Assembly: GCA_035289125.1 (NCBI GenBank)
Contig: DATDXW010000008.1
Location: 1-21,707 of the forward strand
Source: JACQID01 sp035289125
Lineage (GTDB): Archaea > Aenigmatarchaeota > Aenigmatarchaeia > GW2011-AR5
Length of the DNA: 21,707 nt
Direction: 5' to 3'
The notes beneath the pieces were generated by a model. It did not search any database, was not told the origin of the DNA, and saw nothing but the letters and a program-made list of their open reading frames with translations. The position numbers and the translations under genes were made by a program. Shown in pieces: positions 7,206 through 13,840 of this stretch. Positions within the stretch are counted from its first letter, which is position 1. Every line of letters begins with the position of its first letter.

Positions 7206-7477
7206 AAATAAAATTTGCTTCCGCCGTTGCCGTGTACGCCATGGTCCTGCTGGGCAATATATTTTACATTTTCGTCCCCGGCGCGCCGCTTCTGGCGCTC
7301 ACCGAGTTCCAGATATACGCCTTTGCTATTTTCGCCCCGCTTGTGCCTACGGCTATAGCAACGTCAGGCGCGCCCATAGCAAAGCATCACGAAACGGCGA
7401 TGCAGACTCTCACAACGGTGACGATAATAATATCGGTTTTCGCCACGATAATTTACGGGCTGCCTGTTGTTTTGTGA
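7202..7477 (+). CDS. Small membrane protein coupled to the FGase-like gene
   Basis: This 91-residue protein has three hydrophobic stretches (about residues 5-27, 37-55 and 68-90) and few charged residues apart from a short AKHHETAMQ loop. The ATG overlaps the TGA of the preceding hydrolase gene (ATGA type), so the two are very likely co-translated. No known family was recognised. It might anchor or help locate the hydrolase at the membrane, which is inference from coupling only. Confidence 0.72.
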   Translation: MKIKFASAVAVYAMVLLGNIFYIFVPGAPLLALTEFQIYAFAIFAPLVPTAIATSGAPIAKHHETAMQTLTTVTIIISVFATIIYGLPVVL

Positions 7478-7555
7478 CGGTTATATAAGTTGCGTTTTTA
7501 GGCGCCGTATTCTCAATAACCAGTTAAATAGTTCATAAGGTGTCATGCGTGACTG

Positions 7556-7741
7556 ATGCGATTGCTATTGGGCAAAATGGTTCCTTATATCGCATCTATC
7601 GGCACAATGTCTGCCATTGCAGACTACCTAGGTATTCGCGTTCCTGCGCAAAATGCAGACATGGTAGTGATTTTAATTCTGATGGGCGCAATGTTGATAT
7701 GGATAGACCATAATTTTGAAAGAAAGATGGATGCCCAATGA
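7556..7741 (+). CDS. Small membrane protein, 61 residues, unknown function
   Basis: The protein has two hydrophobic stretches (about residues 8-26 and 36-50) and ends in a charged DHNFERKMDAQ tail. A TATA-like GTTAAATAG lies near 7523-7531. An AAGGTG ribosome-binding site precedes a three-codon ORF (ATG CGT GAC TGA, 7545-7556) whose stop overlaps this gene's ATG (TGATG). Translation may therefore start by re-initiation. An in-frame ATG at 7577 is an alternative start. No family was recognised. Confidence 0.5.
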   Translation: MRLLLGKMVPYIASIGTMSAIADYLGIRVPAQNADMVVILILMGAMLIWIDHNFERKMDAQ

Positions 7742-7800
7742 AAGGAGTAAAGGATGTGGATATTTTTCTTCTGGTGATTTTCATCTCCTCGTCCTGCTGA
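7738..7800 (+). CDS. Possible 20-residue hydrophobic peptide
   Basis: Its ATG overlaps the previous stop codon (ATGA). The ORF encodes a short peptide with a hydrophobic centre (IFLLVIFIS) and a C-terminal Cys. Coupling is the only support; it is too short for codon-level evidence. Confidence 0.2.
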   Translation: MKGVKDVDIFLLVIFISSSC

Positions 7801-7830
7801 TTTTTGGCTTCATACGGCTCTGATTTTCGC

Positions 7831-7878
7831 ATTTAAGCGGTAAATACCAGTGTTTTCGGTTAACAGAACCGCTTAAAT
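7831..7878. promoter_or_regulatory. Inverted repeat that includes the HIT gene TATA box
   Basis: ATTTAAGCGGT (7831-7841) is a perfect 11-nt inverted repeat of ACCGCTTAAAT (7868-7878). The right arm contains CTTAAAT about 26 nt before the ATG at 7901, as expected for a TATA box. The left arm would be the same promoter facing the other way. It could be a two-site operator or a symmetrical promoter. Confidence 0.5.
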
Positions 7879-7900
7879 CATTTTCTGCCAAGACGTAGAG

Positions 7901-8350
7901 ATGGAATGCCTGTTCTGTAAGATAGCGCAAGGCGCGATACCGGCGAAAAAGGTTTACGAAGACAAGGACACTATAGCGTTTCTGGACATAAATCCCGCGA
8001 ATCCGGGGCATACGCTGATAGTGCCGAAGAAGCACGCGGAAAACATAATGGACGCCGACGACAAAAGCCTGGAAAGCGCCATAACAGTGGTGAAGAAAAT
8101 CGCGCGGCTCGTGACGGAAAAAACCGGCGCAGAAGGCGTGAACGTGCTGCAGAACAACGGCAAGCGCGCGGGGCAGATAGTGAATCACGTGCACTTCCAC
8201 GTGATACCGCGGTTTGAGAACGATTCGATGATAATAAGCTACCCGAGAATGCACGCGAACGAGGCGGAGCTGGACGAAGTCGTTCTCAGGCTGACGAAAG
8301 GCAAGAACTCCGTGGACGAAGCGATAATGCGCGAGATGGGCGGGATATAA
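7901..8350 (+). CDS. HIT-family nucleotide hydrolase/transferase (Hint-like)
   Basis: This 149-residue protein has the histidine triad HVHFHV at residues 96-101, with His98 as the expected nucleophile. The N-terminal CLFC pair (Cys3, Cys6) together with His45 and His96 matches the structural zinc site of many HIT proteins. ALAFLDINPANPGHTLIVP-type sequence (26-42) is the usual nucleotide-binding sheet. Hint-like enzymes hydrolyse AMP-linked phosphoramidates and adenylates in the cytoplasm. The C-terminal extension (about 107-149) is charged and helical. It is probably transcribed alone from the TATA-like box in the right arm of the inverted repeat upstream, with no leader. Confidence 0.93.
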   Translation: MECLFCKIAQGAIPAKKVYEDKDTIAFLDINPANPGHTLIVPKKHAENIMDADDKSLESAITVVKKIARLVTEKTGAEGVNVLQNNGKRAGQIVNHVHFHVIPRFENDSMIISYPRMHANEAELDEVVLRLTKGKNSVDEAIMREMGGI

Positions 8351-8361
8351 TTCTCACATCA

Positions 8362-8452
8362 GTAGTAAACTACCCGCCACACGATGTATGACGCACCGCT
8401 GTGCGTCAAGTTGCTCGTGGTGGGCGGCTTTCGGCGCGCGGGTTGTAAAATA
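8362..8452. repeat. Copy of the dispersed palindromic repeat
   Basis: TAGTAAACTACCCGCCAC at the left matches TAGTAAACTGCCCGCCAC near 16558. A perfect hairpin GACGCAC-CGCT-GTGCGTC lies at 8390-8407. CTGTGCGTCAAGTTG (8399-8413) is an exact inverted match to 16578-16592. The right end GGCTTTCGG..GCGGGTTGTAAA (8425-8449) matches copies near 5070 (inverted) and 16776. Confidence 0.7.
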
Positions 8453-8532
8453 AAAGGGAAAGACGCAGGCATCTGCGGCGGCGCAGGCGGCGATACGGAA
8501 CGGGTGAATAATGTTTATCGCTTGCTTCAAAC

Positions 8533-8865
8533 TCATCCGAACATTATTATTCCCGCGGCGACGGAAAAGTTAAGCATCGCCCAGAGCGTATTTGATACAA
8601 TTATCGGGCGCTCCTTGTGAACGATGCCATAGAGCAAAAACGGGATGTTCACAATGAAATAGAGCGCCCACGTCGTCAATGAGAGCCCTGCCACGTTGTG
8701 GTTTGCCCAGACGTTGTAAGCCTGCGGCAGCGTAGCCAGCGGCCCAAGAATGGCAAGTATGGTCACAGCATTATCAAGCAGCCGCATCTTCGGGCTGGGA
8801 TGCGGATATTTGTCATAGCGCTGCTGCTTCCGTCTGTTCTGATGGGATAAAATGCCGTGGACCAT
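8533..8865 (-). CDS. SemiSWEET / PQ-loop small sugar transporter
   Basis: This 110-residue protein has three membrane helices after a basic N-terminal tail. The first helix carries the PQ-loop: LGPLATLPQAYNVW (about residues 40-53), followed by SLTTWALYFIVNIPFLLYG and a third helix near the end. One three-helix unit is the size of prokaryotic SemiSWEETs, which dimerise to pass sugars or related small molecules. The N-terminal 30 residues (rich in Lys, Arg and Gln) are longer than usual; an internal Met at residue 27 is an alternative start. The start lies 4 nt after the stop of the Lon-like gene, so it is the last gene of a three-gene minus-strand operon. Confidence 0.82.
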   Translation of the reverse strand: MVHGILSHQNRRKQQRYDKYPHPSPKMRLLDNAVTILAILGPLATLPQAYNVWANHNVAGLSLTTWALYFIVNIPFLLYGIVHKERPIIVSNTLWAMLNFSVAAGIIMFG

Positions 8866-8869
8866 AGCA

Positions 8870-9595
8870 TCACTTTACGAAATATCCGATGGCATCGCCT
8901 ATATTTGAAACTTCTATTACATCCAGACCATTGACTGAGGCGCTTCTCTTTTGCACATAATCTACAACGCAATAGTGCCTTCCGCGCCTTAAATAACACT
9001 GTTCTGTCCGCTCTATTTCGCTCTCGCCAGACTGCCCGCGCGGGACCAGAAACGTCGAAATGCCAGCCGCTTTCGCGGCTGCGGCCTTTTCGCTTATGCC
9101 GCCTACTGGCGTTATCACGCCGTCTTCGCGGATGCCGCCCGTTATTATGACGCTTTTGTCAAGCGTCCCGCTACCCAGGGCGGCGACAGCTGAAATTGCC
9201 ATTGCCGCGCCGGCGGAGGGCCCTTCTATGGCCTGCGCGTCTGCTTTGATGACGTAAATGATGTCGTAATCGTTCACGCTCTTGTTCACATACGCGCTCG
9301 CTGCACGGACTGCTGCCCGCGCGGAAAGCTGCGTGTCATACTGGGACAACACGTTGTTGACGCTTACCAAAACCTGCCCGGAACCCGGAATGGAAGCAGG
9401 GCGCGCCACAGTTATCAATTCGCCAATTACGCCCTCACCCTGGGCGTTCACGGCAGCGATCTTCATGATAACATCCTTACCATCAATAACGGGACGGAAA
9501 GAAAAATAATATCCGCCGACAAGCCCCACGACGAAGATGCATATCACCAAGGCGGCAAAACTCTTCTGCCCCATCCTGTAGAATTTCGTCAGCAT
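8870..9595 (-). CDS. Membrane-anchored Lon-like (S16) serine protease
   Basis: This 241-residue protein has one N-terminal membrane helix (about 12-32), then an S16 proteolytic domain without an AAA+ ATPase module. The catalytic Ser127 is in EGPSAGAAMAIS and Lys170 is in VGGISEKAAAAKAAG, spaced as in Lon. IITGGIREDG fits the sheet between them. A short Cys pair (Cys200, Cys209 in CYLRRGRHYC) sits near the C-terminus and could form a disulfide if the domain is outside the cell. Similar stand-alone archaeal Lon-like proteins are known, generally with unclear substrates. Its ATG overlaps the stop of the DUF151 gene upstream, so the two are translationally coupled. Confidence 0.9.
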   Translation of the reverse strand: MLTKFYRMGQKSFAALVICIFVVGLVGGYYFSFRPVIDGKDVIMKIAAVNAQGEGVIGELITVARPASIPGSGQVLVSVNNVLSQYDTQLSARAAVRAASAYVNKSVNDYDIIYVIKADAQAIEGPSAGAAMAISAVAALGSGTLDKSVIITGGIREDGVITPVGGISEKAAAAKAAGISTFLVPRGQSGESEIERTEQCYLRRGRHYCVVDYVQKRSASVNGLDVIEVSNIGDAIGYFVK

Positions 9596-10059
9596 ATCAG
9601 CTCACCATTCGCATCAAGAAGCTCCTCGTTGAAGAGAACGGGAACGCCCAGCCGCACCGCCATGCCTACGGCGTCCGTGGGTCGTGCGTCCATGTCCAAT
9701 GTTTTTCCGTCCGCGGAGAGCACGATTCTTGCATTGTATATCCCGTCGCTGAAGGAATCTATCCGCGCCGAGGCGAGTCTTATTCCGTAATAATCAAGCA
9801 TATCTTTCATTATGTCGTGCGTCATGGGCCTCACGTAAAATTTTTTCTCAGTTCCGGAAACTATCGATATCGCCTGATGCTCGCTCACTGTCATATTTAC
9901 GGCACGGCAGTTGCCCGTGAGAATAAGCACATCGCCGCGCATTTCCGGCGTGACTTCAACGTAGTTGCTTGGCGATGCCGGCGCGTCCAGATAATTCTGT
10001 GCGTACAGGAAGACCAGAAACGCACCCACGCCTATCGCCGCCATCTTAAAATTTGCCAT
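9589..10059 (-). CDS. Membrane-anchored DUF151 (bifunctional-nuclease-like) protein
   Basis: The ATG at 10059 gives 156 residues. It is preferred to the codon at 10092 because a TATA-like box (10073-10082) would fall inside the longer reading. An N-terminal helix (about 5-22) anchors the protein. The rest matches the DUF151 fold, with the hallmark LDMDARPTDAVGMAVRLGVP followed by VLFNEELLD. The preceding strands IYNARIVLSADGK also fit. Plant and bacterial relatives have been reported to have nuclease activity, but the biochemical role in archaea is not settled. Its stop overlaps the start of the Lon-like protease, suggesting a joint function at the membrane. Confidence 0.82.
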   Translation of the reverse strand: MANFKMAAIGVGAFLVFLYAQNYLDAPASPSNYVEVTPEMRGDVLILTGNCRAVNMTVSEHQAISIVSGTEKKFYVRPMTHDIMKDMLDYYGIRLASARIDSFSDGIYNARIVLSADGKTLDMDARPTDAVGMAVRLGVPVLFNEELLDANGELIC

Positions 10060-10072
10060 GACATCATCCAAA

Positions 10073-10083
10073 CCTATATATAC
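10073..10083. promoter_or_regulatory. Shared TATA-like box between divergent genes
   Basis: CCTATATATAC lies about 25 nt before the ATG at 10104, a leaderless arrangement. Its near-symmetry would also let it serve the minus-strand operon starting at 10059. Confidence 0.5.
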
Positions 10084-10103
10084 CCGAACCATACATTCAA
10101 ATT

Positions 10104-12017
10104 ATGGACTCACGGAACGCATTATTATTTCTCGTTCCACTATTAATTGTTTCATCTGTTCCGATTTCTTTCGCCGAGGAAGTCTCTACCGAAACTCCGC
10201 AACCGCCACAGCAGAACACTCTGCTTTCGGAGGAAATAAAACCGGAATCGGAAATTAATAAACAGGAAAATACAGTGAACCCGCCTGCTCTGATACGAAA
10301 CGGAGAGCAGACGTTCCCTGAAGGCGATCCTTATCCCCGCGAAGGAGAACAGAAATCGCTGGAATCAGGTTTCATTAATGAAGAACCAAAGGAACGCCCC
10401 CAAATCCCGCAGGGATGCAGAGAAGAGCGAGACGCCAGTGGCTTTGTGAAAGTCACATGCGACACGCAACTACAATGTCCGCCTCCTCAGAAAGAGCAGG
10501 TTGACAAGTGCATGGAGAGCGGCGGGCATTCAACATATTCACGATCGCCCAATGGATGCGAGGTATTCAACTGTCAATTTACGCAAACTGCTGAGCTGCA
10601 GGGCGGCGTGTTCAAGCAATACGCGCAATGCCCGTCACAATCTGACACGGACGCAAATATAAGAAAATGCGAGAGCAACGGGCTGAAGGGCGTCATGTTC
10701 CAGCGAAACGGCTGCTCAGTCGTGGAATGCATAGGGGAACGGCAAAACAGGTGCCCGCAGATAACGCAGGAAGCAAAAGTTCGTGTGGAAGCCCAGTGCC
10801 AGGGCGCGCCGATAATACGAGACTTTGATGGCAACGGCTGCGAAGTCCTCAGGTGCGCGCCGCAAAATCAGTGCAGAACCAATATTGATCAGGGAGCCTA
10901 CGCGGCGTGCGAGAGCCGCGGCGGCGAGATGATAACGAAGCGGGACAACAACGAATGCATAGTTTATGCGCAGTGCGTCACCCAGGGAGACGACACGAAC
11001 ATCTACGTTGAGAGGCCGACGAAGGAGCTGGATTCGGGAGAAATACTTTCCATCGCTTTCAAGCTTGAAAACCTTGCGGTCCAGCTGGATACGCTGGCGA
11101 AGCAATCGGACGACATAGCGTCGTATTACGCGTCCTCTGGCGAGCCGGCAGAAAAAAGATTCAGGCGCGTTTCGGACATGTTCCTTGCCGCCAAGTCCAG
11201 CGTTCAGGACATAAAGGGCAAGATACGTAGCAGGCTCGACACGCTTTCCATAGACGACATGGTGGAAGTGAAGCAGGACTTGAGATATCTCAAGGACGTG
11301 GTGATAAAGGACATTGTATATGTAATGCTTAGCTCTGATTCGGAAATAGAGAGCGCAGTGGAAGACGGAAAAACAAAGGATTGCGGGACGGACGAGCGCT
11401 GCTTCGACCGCGCGTTTAGGATATGTTCACCCGTTACTTTCCTGCCGGAAGGCTCGTCTGGTCCGACGGTTGAAGTGACAGGGCTTGATGGAAACGCGTG
11501 CGTGATGAAAGCGACATTATTCGACATGGACATGACGTGCAAGATAGAGAAGTATGCACTCGGTATAAGGAACCCTGAAACGGACGTGCTCCCGTATTGC
11601 CAAGGCTCGCTGCTTGAGAGCATGAAGACGCAGGGATTTGACAAAAGTGGCGGTGATATTTGCGAAGGACAGGACTGCAAAGAATTCTGCTCTCAGAACG
11701 CTGAAAACGCCAAGAAATGCCTTGACGAAATGGGCAATAAAATCCCGCCCGAAGCCAGACAGGGACTACGAGAAATAATCTCCGGTTCTTCGTCGGTGTC
11801 TCCAGCTGGACAGCAAGACTCTTATTATCAACCGGGCGGCGTCCAGACCCGTTCCCAACCGTATTATCAGTCTACGGTCCAGCAACCGTACGAGCCCCAG
11901 CAACAATACCCGCCGAGGCAGGACACAGGATATTACCAACCTGCGCAGCAGCCTTATCAACCACCGCAACCCTATAATGTTCCTAATCAGCAACCGCAGG
12001 AAGGAGGAGTAAGGTGA
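10104..12017 (+). CDS. Large secreted Cys-repeat protein with coiled coil and P/Q/Y-rich tail
   Basis: This 637-residue protein starts with a signal peptide (hydrophobic about 7-22, likely cleavage after SFA). Residues about 110-300 hold four to five repeats of roughly 45 residues built on 'C..(n)..C.s.G......r..nGC.v..C', for example RSPNGCEVFNC, FQRNGCSVVEC and FDGNGCEVLRC. Residues about 310-410 are charged and helical, consistent with a coiled coil. A Cys-containing domain (DCGTDERCFDRAFRIC onward) follows, then a CEGQDCKEFC segment. The last 70 residues are low-complexity Pro, Gln and Tyr. Many Cys in an exported protein suggests disulfide-stabilised surface modules. No known family was recognised. 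The next gene, a lipoprotein, starts 4 nt after the stop. Confidence 0.85.
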   Translation: MDSRNALLFLVPLLIVSSVPISFAEEVSTETPQPPQQNTLLSEEIKPESEINKQENTVNPPALIRNGEQTFPEGDPYPREGEQKSLESGFINEEPKERPQIPQGCREERDASGFVKVTCDTQLQCPPPQKEQVDKCMESGGHSTYSRSPNGCEVFNCQFTQTAELQGGVFKQYAQCPSQSDTDANIRKCESNGLKGVMFQRNGCSVVECIGERQNRCPQITQEAKVRVEAQCQGAPIIRDFDGNGCEVLRCAPQNQCRTNIDQGAYAACESRGGEMITKRDNNECIVYAQCVTQGDDTNIYVERPTKELDSGEILSIAFKLENLAVQLDTLAKQSDDIASYYASSGEPAEKRFRRVSDMFLAAKSSVQDIKGKIRSRLDTLSIDDMVEVKQDLRYLKDVVIKDIVYVMLSSDSEIESAVEDGKTKDCGTDERCFDRAFRICSPVTFLPEGSSGPTVEVTGLDGNACVMKATLFDMDMTCKIEKYALGIRNPETDVLPYCQGSLLESMKTQGFDKSGGDICEGQDCKEFCSQNAENAKKCLDEMGNKIPPEARQGLREIISGSSSVSPAGQQDSYYQPGGVQTRSQPYYQSTVQQPYEPQQQYPPRQDTGYYQPAQQPYQPPQPYNVPNQQPQEGGVR

Positions 12018-12021
12018 TGAT

Positions 12022-12207
12022 ATGAACGCCAAAACGATTTTTATTCTGATTATAGCTTTAAGCGCCGTTGTTCTCATGGGTGGTTGCGTTTCCAACGACA
12101 ACACGGTTAAGACGCAGGAAGACGCCGCGGGCACGACGCAGGATATAGTCAGCGGCGTGGACGAGGTAAGTGATACGCTGAACGACTTGGACACGAGCAT
12201 TGGATAA
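12022..12207 (+). CDS. Small lipoprotein, 61 residues
   Basis: The N-terminus has a hydrophobic stretch (about 5-19) ending in a lipobox-like MGGC, so Cys22 would be lipidated and the rest exposed outside. The mature part is short and acidic, without motifs. A strong purine-rich ribosome-binding site (GGAGGAGTAAGGTGATGAT) overlaps the end of the preceding large secreted-protein gene. The two are probably co-expressed, and this lipoprotein may anchor or assist that surface protein; that role is inferred. Confidence 0.72.
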   Translation: MNAKTIFILIIALSAVVLMGGCVSNDNTVKTQEDAAGTTQDIVSGVDEVSDTLNDLDTSIG

Positions 12208-12487
12208 GCAAAGAGAGCCCGCGTGGAATGCAAATAATCCCGCCGCATGCTGAATGACACGGGAAAGGATTTTTAGCACACAGTTCTGGCAGGGCTTGGT
12301 TTCGGCTTTATTACGAGGAATTCAAAGATTCCTCGTATACCCAAAGACTTTCCATGGAAAGTCTTTGTTGTAATTATTGCCGTTCATTCAAAGCGGCACT
12401 AACCCGCGGCGAAACTTGCGATTTCGCGCACTCCATGGATAAAAAAGGCTATCAAGAAAAAATAAAAAGAAGAACTATAATAAGGGC
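12208..12487. other. Non-coding interval holding a repeat copy
   Basis: No gene is supported here. It contains the two-hairpin repeat copy at 12285-12420 and, at 12455-12480, an A-rich tract that could end the minus-strand histone-fold transcript, since it reads as oligo-T in that direction. Confidence 0.5.
12285..12420 (+). repeat. Dispersed repeat copy carrying the two-hairpin cassette
   Basis: TTTCGGCTTTATT leads into a 57-nt cassette (12313-12369) with two perfect stems: ACGAGGAAT/ATTCCTCGT (12313-12336) and CAAAGACTTTC/GAAAGTCTTTG (12342-12367). After it, GTAATTATTGCCG and GGCACTAACCCGCGG continue the family sequence. The same cassette lies in opposite orientation at 5253-5310. Confidence 0.72.
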
Positions 12488-12658
12488 TCAGAGGTCACTG
12501 GGACGCACGGTTTTGCGGTCATTGGCTTTTGCTCTTTCCACAGCCTTTTCCAGCTTGTGCTCCATGACTATGTCCAAAGCATCCGTCAAGTCGCCGGAAC
12601 TGTTCATGTCCCTGGATTTTATGAAATCCTTCACCTTGCTTGTTACGACGTAAGACAT
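12488..12658 (-). CDS. Short histone-fold protein (DUF1931-type)
   Basis: This 56-residue ORF begins MSYVVTSKVKDFIKS and ends with RAKANDRKTVRPSDL, a pattern typical of archaeal histone-fold ends (the loop 2/helix 3 'RKTV..xD(L/I)' block). A central helix (about 22-45) contains ALDIVMEHKLEKAVERAK. A TATA-like ATATTTAACC lies at 12688-12697 and an AGGTGA ribosome-binding site just before the ATG, so it is a genuine gene despite its size. Proteins of this type are short relatives of archaeal histones and probably bind DNA as dimers. Whether it packages DNA or regulates transcription is unknown. It follows the JAMM gene, which is on the same strand with about 90 nt between them. Confidence 0.82.
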   Translation of the reverse strand: MSYVVTSKVKDFIKSRDMNSSGDLTDALDIVMEHKLEKAVERAKANDRKTVRPSDL

Positions 12659-12745
12659 TCTATCACCTGACTTATTTGATAATACAGGGTTAAATATCTG
12701 CTCCTGCTAACATTGCGGCGTTGCAGTATTAATTCGTTATAGCAC

Positions 12746-13366
12746 TCAGATTCTCATCTTTTTCGCGTTTATCAGGGCTTTCATCCGCTTGCTTTTGCGC
12801 TCTATTTTATCTATCTTTTCCAGTTGCCTGTCCAGGCCGTCATAAAGCTTCATCCTTCCATTAAGCTCGGCTACGTGACGGGACGATAAAGGTATCTTCA
12901 CCGCTTTGTCATTCTTGTAGTCGTATATCCACGCGCTGATTCCTATAAAATAGCCGCCTGCAGTGCCGCTTATCCTTCTCCTGCTGACATCGTACTTCCA
13001 CTTTTGCTTTGTCGGACTTTTCTTGACAAAGAGCAGTAGCGATACGTCGTCCTTGCCTCCTTTATGGAGTTCTTTCATGTCGTGTTTGCTCAGCTTGTCC
13101 GGGCCGTCCGGATGAGAGTGAAAGTCGCCCACTACCTTCATACCGGAAATGTACCGAAGCGTGTTGTTTATGCGGTTCTCCCGCGCCTTGTCCAGGGACA
13201 CGTATTCGTAGTCGCGGACGGCCGTCTGGAACGTTGCCGCCTGGTCCAGCATTATCGCGCCGTTGCGCTTCCTGCCAAGCAGGATGCCGTAAGTCTCCTT
13301 TTTATATACTTCCAGCGCCGAGAGTATCGTGCTTATCATGACGGAACGGGAAAGAACGGCGCGCAT
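12746..13366 (-). CDS. JAB1/MPN (JAMM) metalloprotease
   Basis: Using ATG 13366 the protein has 206 residues; GTG 13381 would add five. The ATG fits a TATA-like TTTTTATGC at 13390-13398, about 28 nt upstream. The JAMM zinc motif is complete: the Glu of ETYGILLG (Glu24) and, further on, HSHPDGPDKLSKHD, which is H-x-H followed by seven residues, then S-x-x-D (His83, His85, Ser93, Asp96). Archaeal JAMM enzymes cleave isopeptide or linear bonds to small archaeal modifier proteins (ubiquitin-like SAMPs), or act in sulfur-carrier processing. The C-terminal 40 residues form a basic helix (KIDKIERKSKRMKALINAK), unusual for the minimal family and possibly nucleic-acid binding. No ubiquitin-like gene is visible nearby. 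Confidence 0.9.
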   Translation of the reverse strand: MRAVLSRSVMISTILSALEVYKKETYGILLGRKRNGAIMLDQAATFQTAVRDYEYVSLDKARENRINNTLRYISGMKVVGDFHSHPDGPDKLSKHDMKELHKGGKDDVSLLLFVKKSPTKQKWKYDVSRRRISGTAGGYFIGISAWIYDYKNDKAVKIPLSSRHVAELNGRMKLYDGLDRQLEKIDKIERKSKRMKALINAKKMRI

Positions 13367-13440
13367 TCGTGACTTAGACACGCAAAAGCATAAAAAGGAA
13401 GTCCTGCTTTTTCTATATTCACGACTTGCGGGTGATAAAA

Positions 13441-13466
13441 ATAGAAAGGTTTAAGAACCTTTCTAT
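13441..13466 (+). promoter_or_regulatory. Perfect palindrome over the zinc-ribbon gene promoter
   Basis: ATAGAAAGGTT (13441-13451) and AACCTTTCTAT (13456-13466) form a perfect 11-bp inverted repeat around TAAG. The centre holds the TATA-like GTTTAAG, about 26 nt before the ATG at 13480. A DNA-binding protein on this site would block TBP, so it looks like an operator. Confidence 0.6.
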
Positions 13467-13479
13467 TGTAGTAAGTGGC

Positions 13480-13686
13480 ATGGACGTGAAAAGGAAAGGC
13501 ATGGGTTACCTGACGCGGGAAGACCTGGACATGCTGGAACAGGCATCCGCCCGCGTGCTGAAGCACAAGAAAACGTTCGTGGCAAAATCCACGTGCAAGT
13601 CGTGCAGTTATTCCTGGTTCTATGACACCATAAAATGTCCCTCCTGCGAGTCCAAAGAGATAAAAATGGAGAAGAAGAAGGAGTAA
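13480..13686 (+). CDS. Zinc-ribbon protein, 68 residues
   Basis: ATG 13480 is chosen because a TATA-like box centred at 13453 is 26 nt upstream; a TTG at 13426 would include that promoter in the protein. The N-terminal part (about 1-35) is a charged helix beginning MDVKRKGMGYLTREDLDML. The C-terminal part is a single zinc ribbon, CKSCSYSWFYDTIKCPSC, i.e. CxxC-x10-CxxC, followed by a Lys-rich end. This architecture fits a small nucleic-acid-binding or regulatory protein. The palindromic site over its promoter suggests control, possibly by its own product. The next ORF starts 4 nt after the stop. Confidence 0.72.
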   Translation: MDVKRKGMGYLTREDLDMLEQASARVLKHKKTFVAKSTCKSCSYSWFYDTIKCPSCESKEIKMEKKKE

Positions 13687-13690
13687 TAAT

Positions 13691-13840
13691 ATGGAAATTT
13701 TAGCAAGATGGGAGTGTATCAGGGATGCGATTCTTGCCGCGATGCAATATCATAGTAAAGCGGCTTCTAGAGAGTTGATACTGGTACACAGTCCCCAAAA
13801 AAGCTTTATGCGTTATAATACTAAAAAATCGGAAGTTTAG
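13691..13840 (+). CDS. Small ORF of 49 residues, doubtful
   Basis: It starts 4 nt after the zinc-ribbon stop with GGAG in front of the ATG, so it can be translated. It begins MEILARWECIRDAILAAMQ and contains one amphipathic helix. It has no recognised family. The following reading frame carries two adjacent stop codons before a protein-like segment, so this may be the 5' piece of a decayed gene. Confidence 0.35.
   Translation: MEILARWECIRDAILAAMQYHSKAASRELILVHSPQKSFMRYNTKKSEV

Noticed and set aside
7781..8254. Minus-strand ORF across the HIT gene
   Set aside because: The plus strand has the complete histidine triad and a promoter.
8506..8552. Inverted repeat GAATAATGTT / AACATTATTATTC as a terminator
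   Set aside because: The match has a 3-nt insertion and overlaps the SemiSWEET coding end. There is no T tract, so support is weak.
12354..12653. Plus-strand ORF of 99 codons
   Set aside because: It begins inside a hairpin repeat and is antisense to the histone-fold gene.
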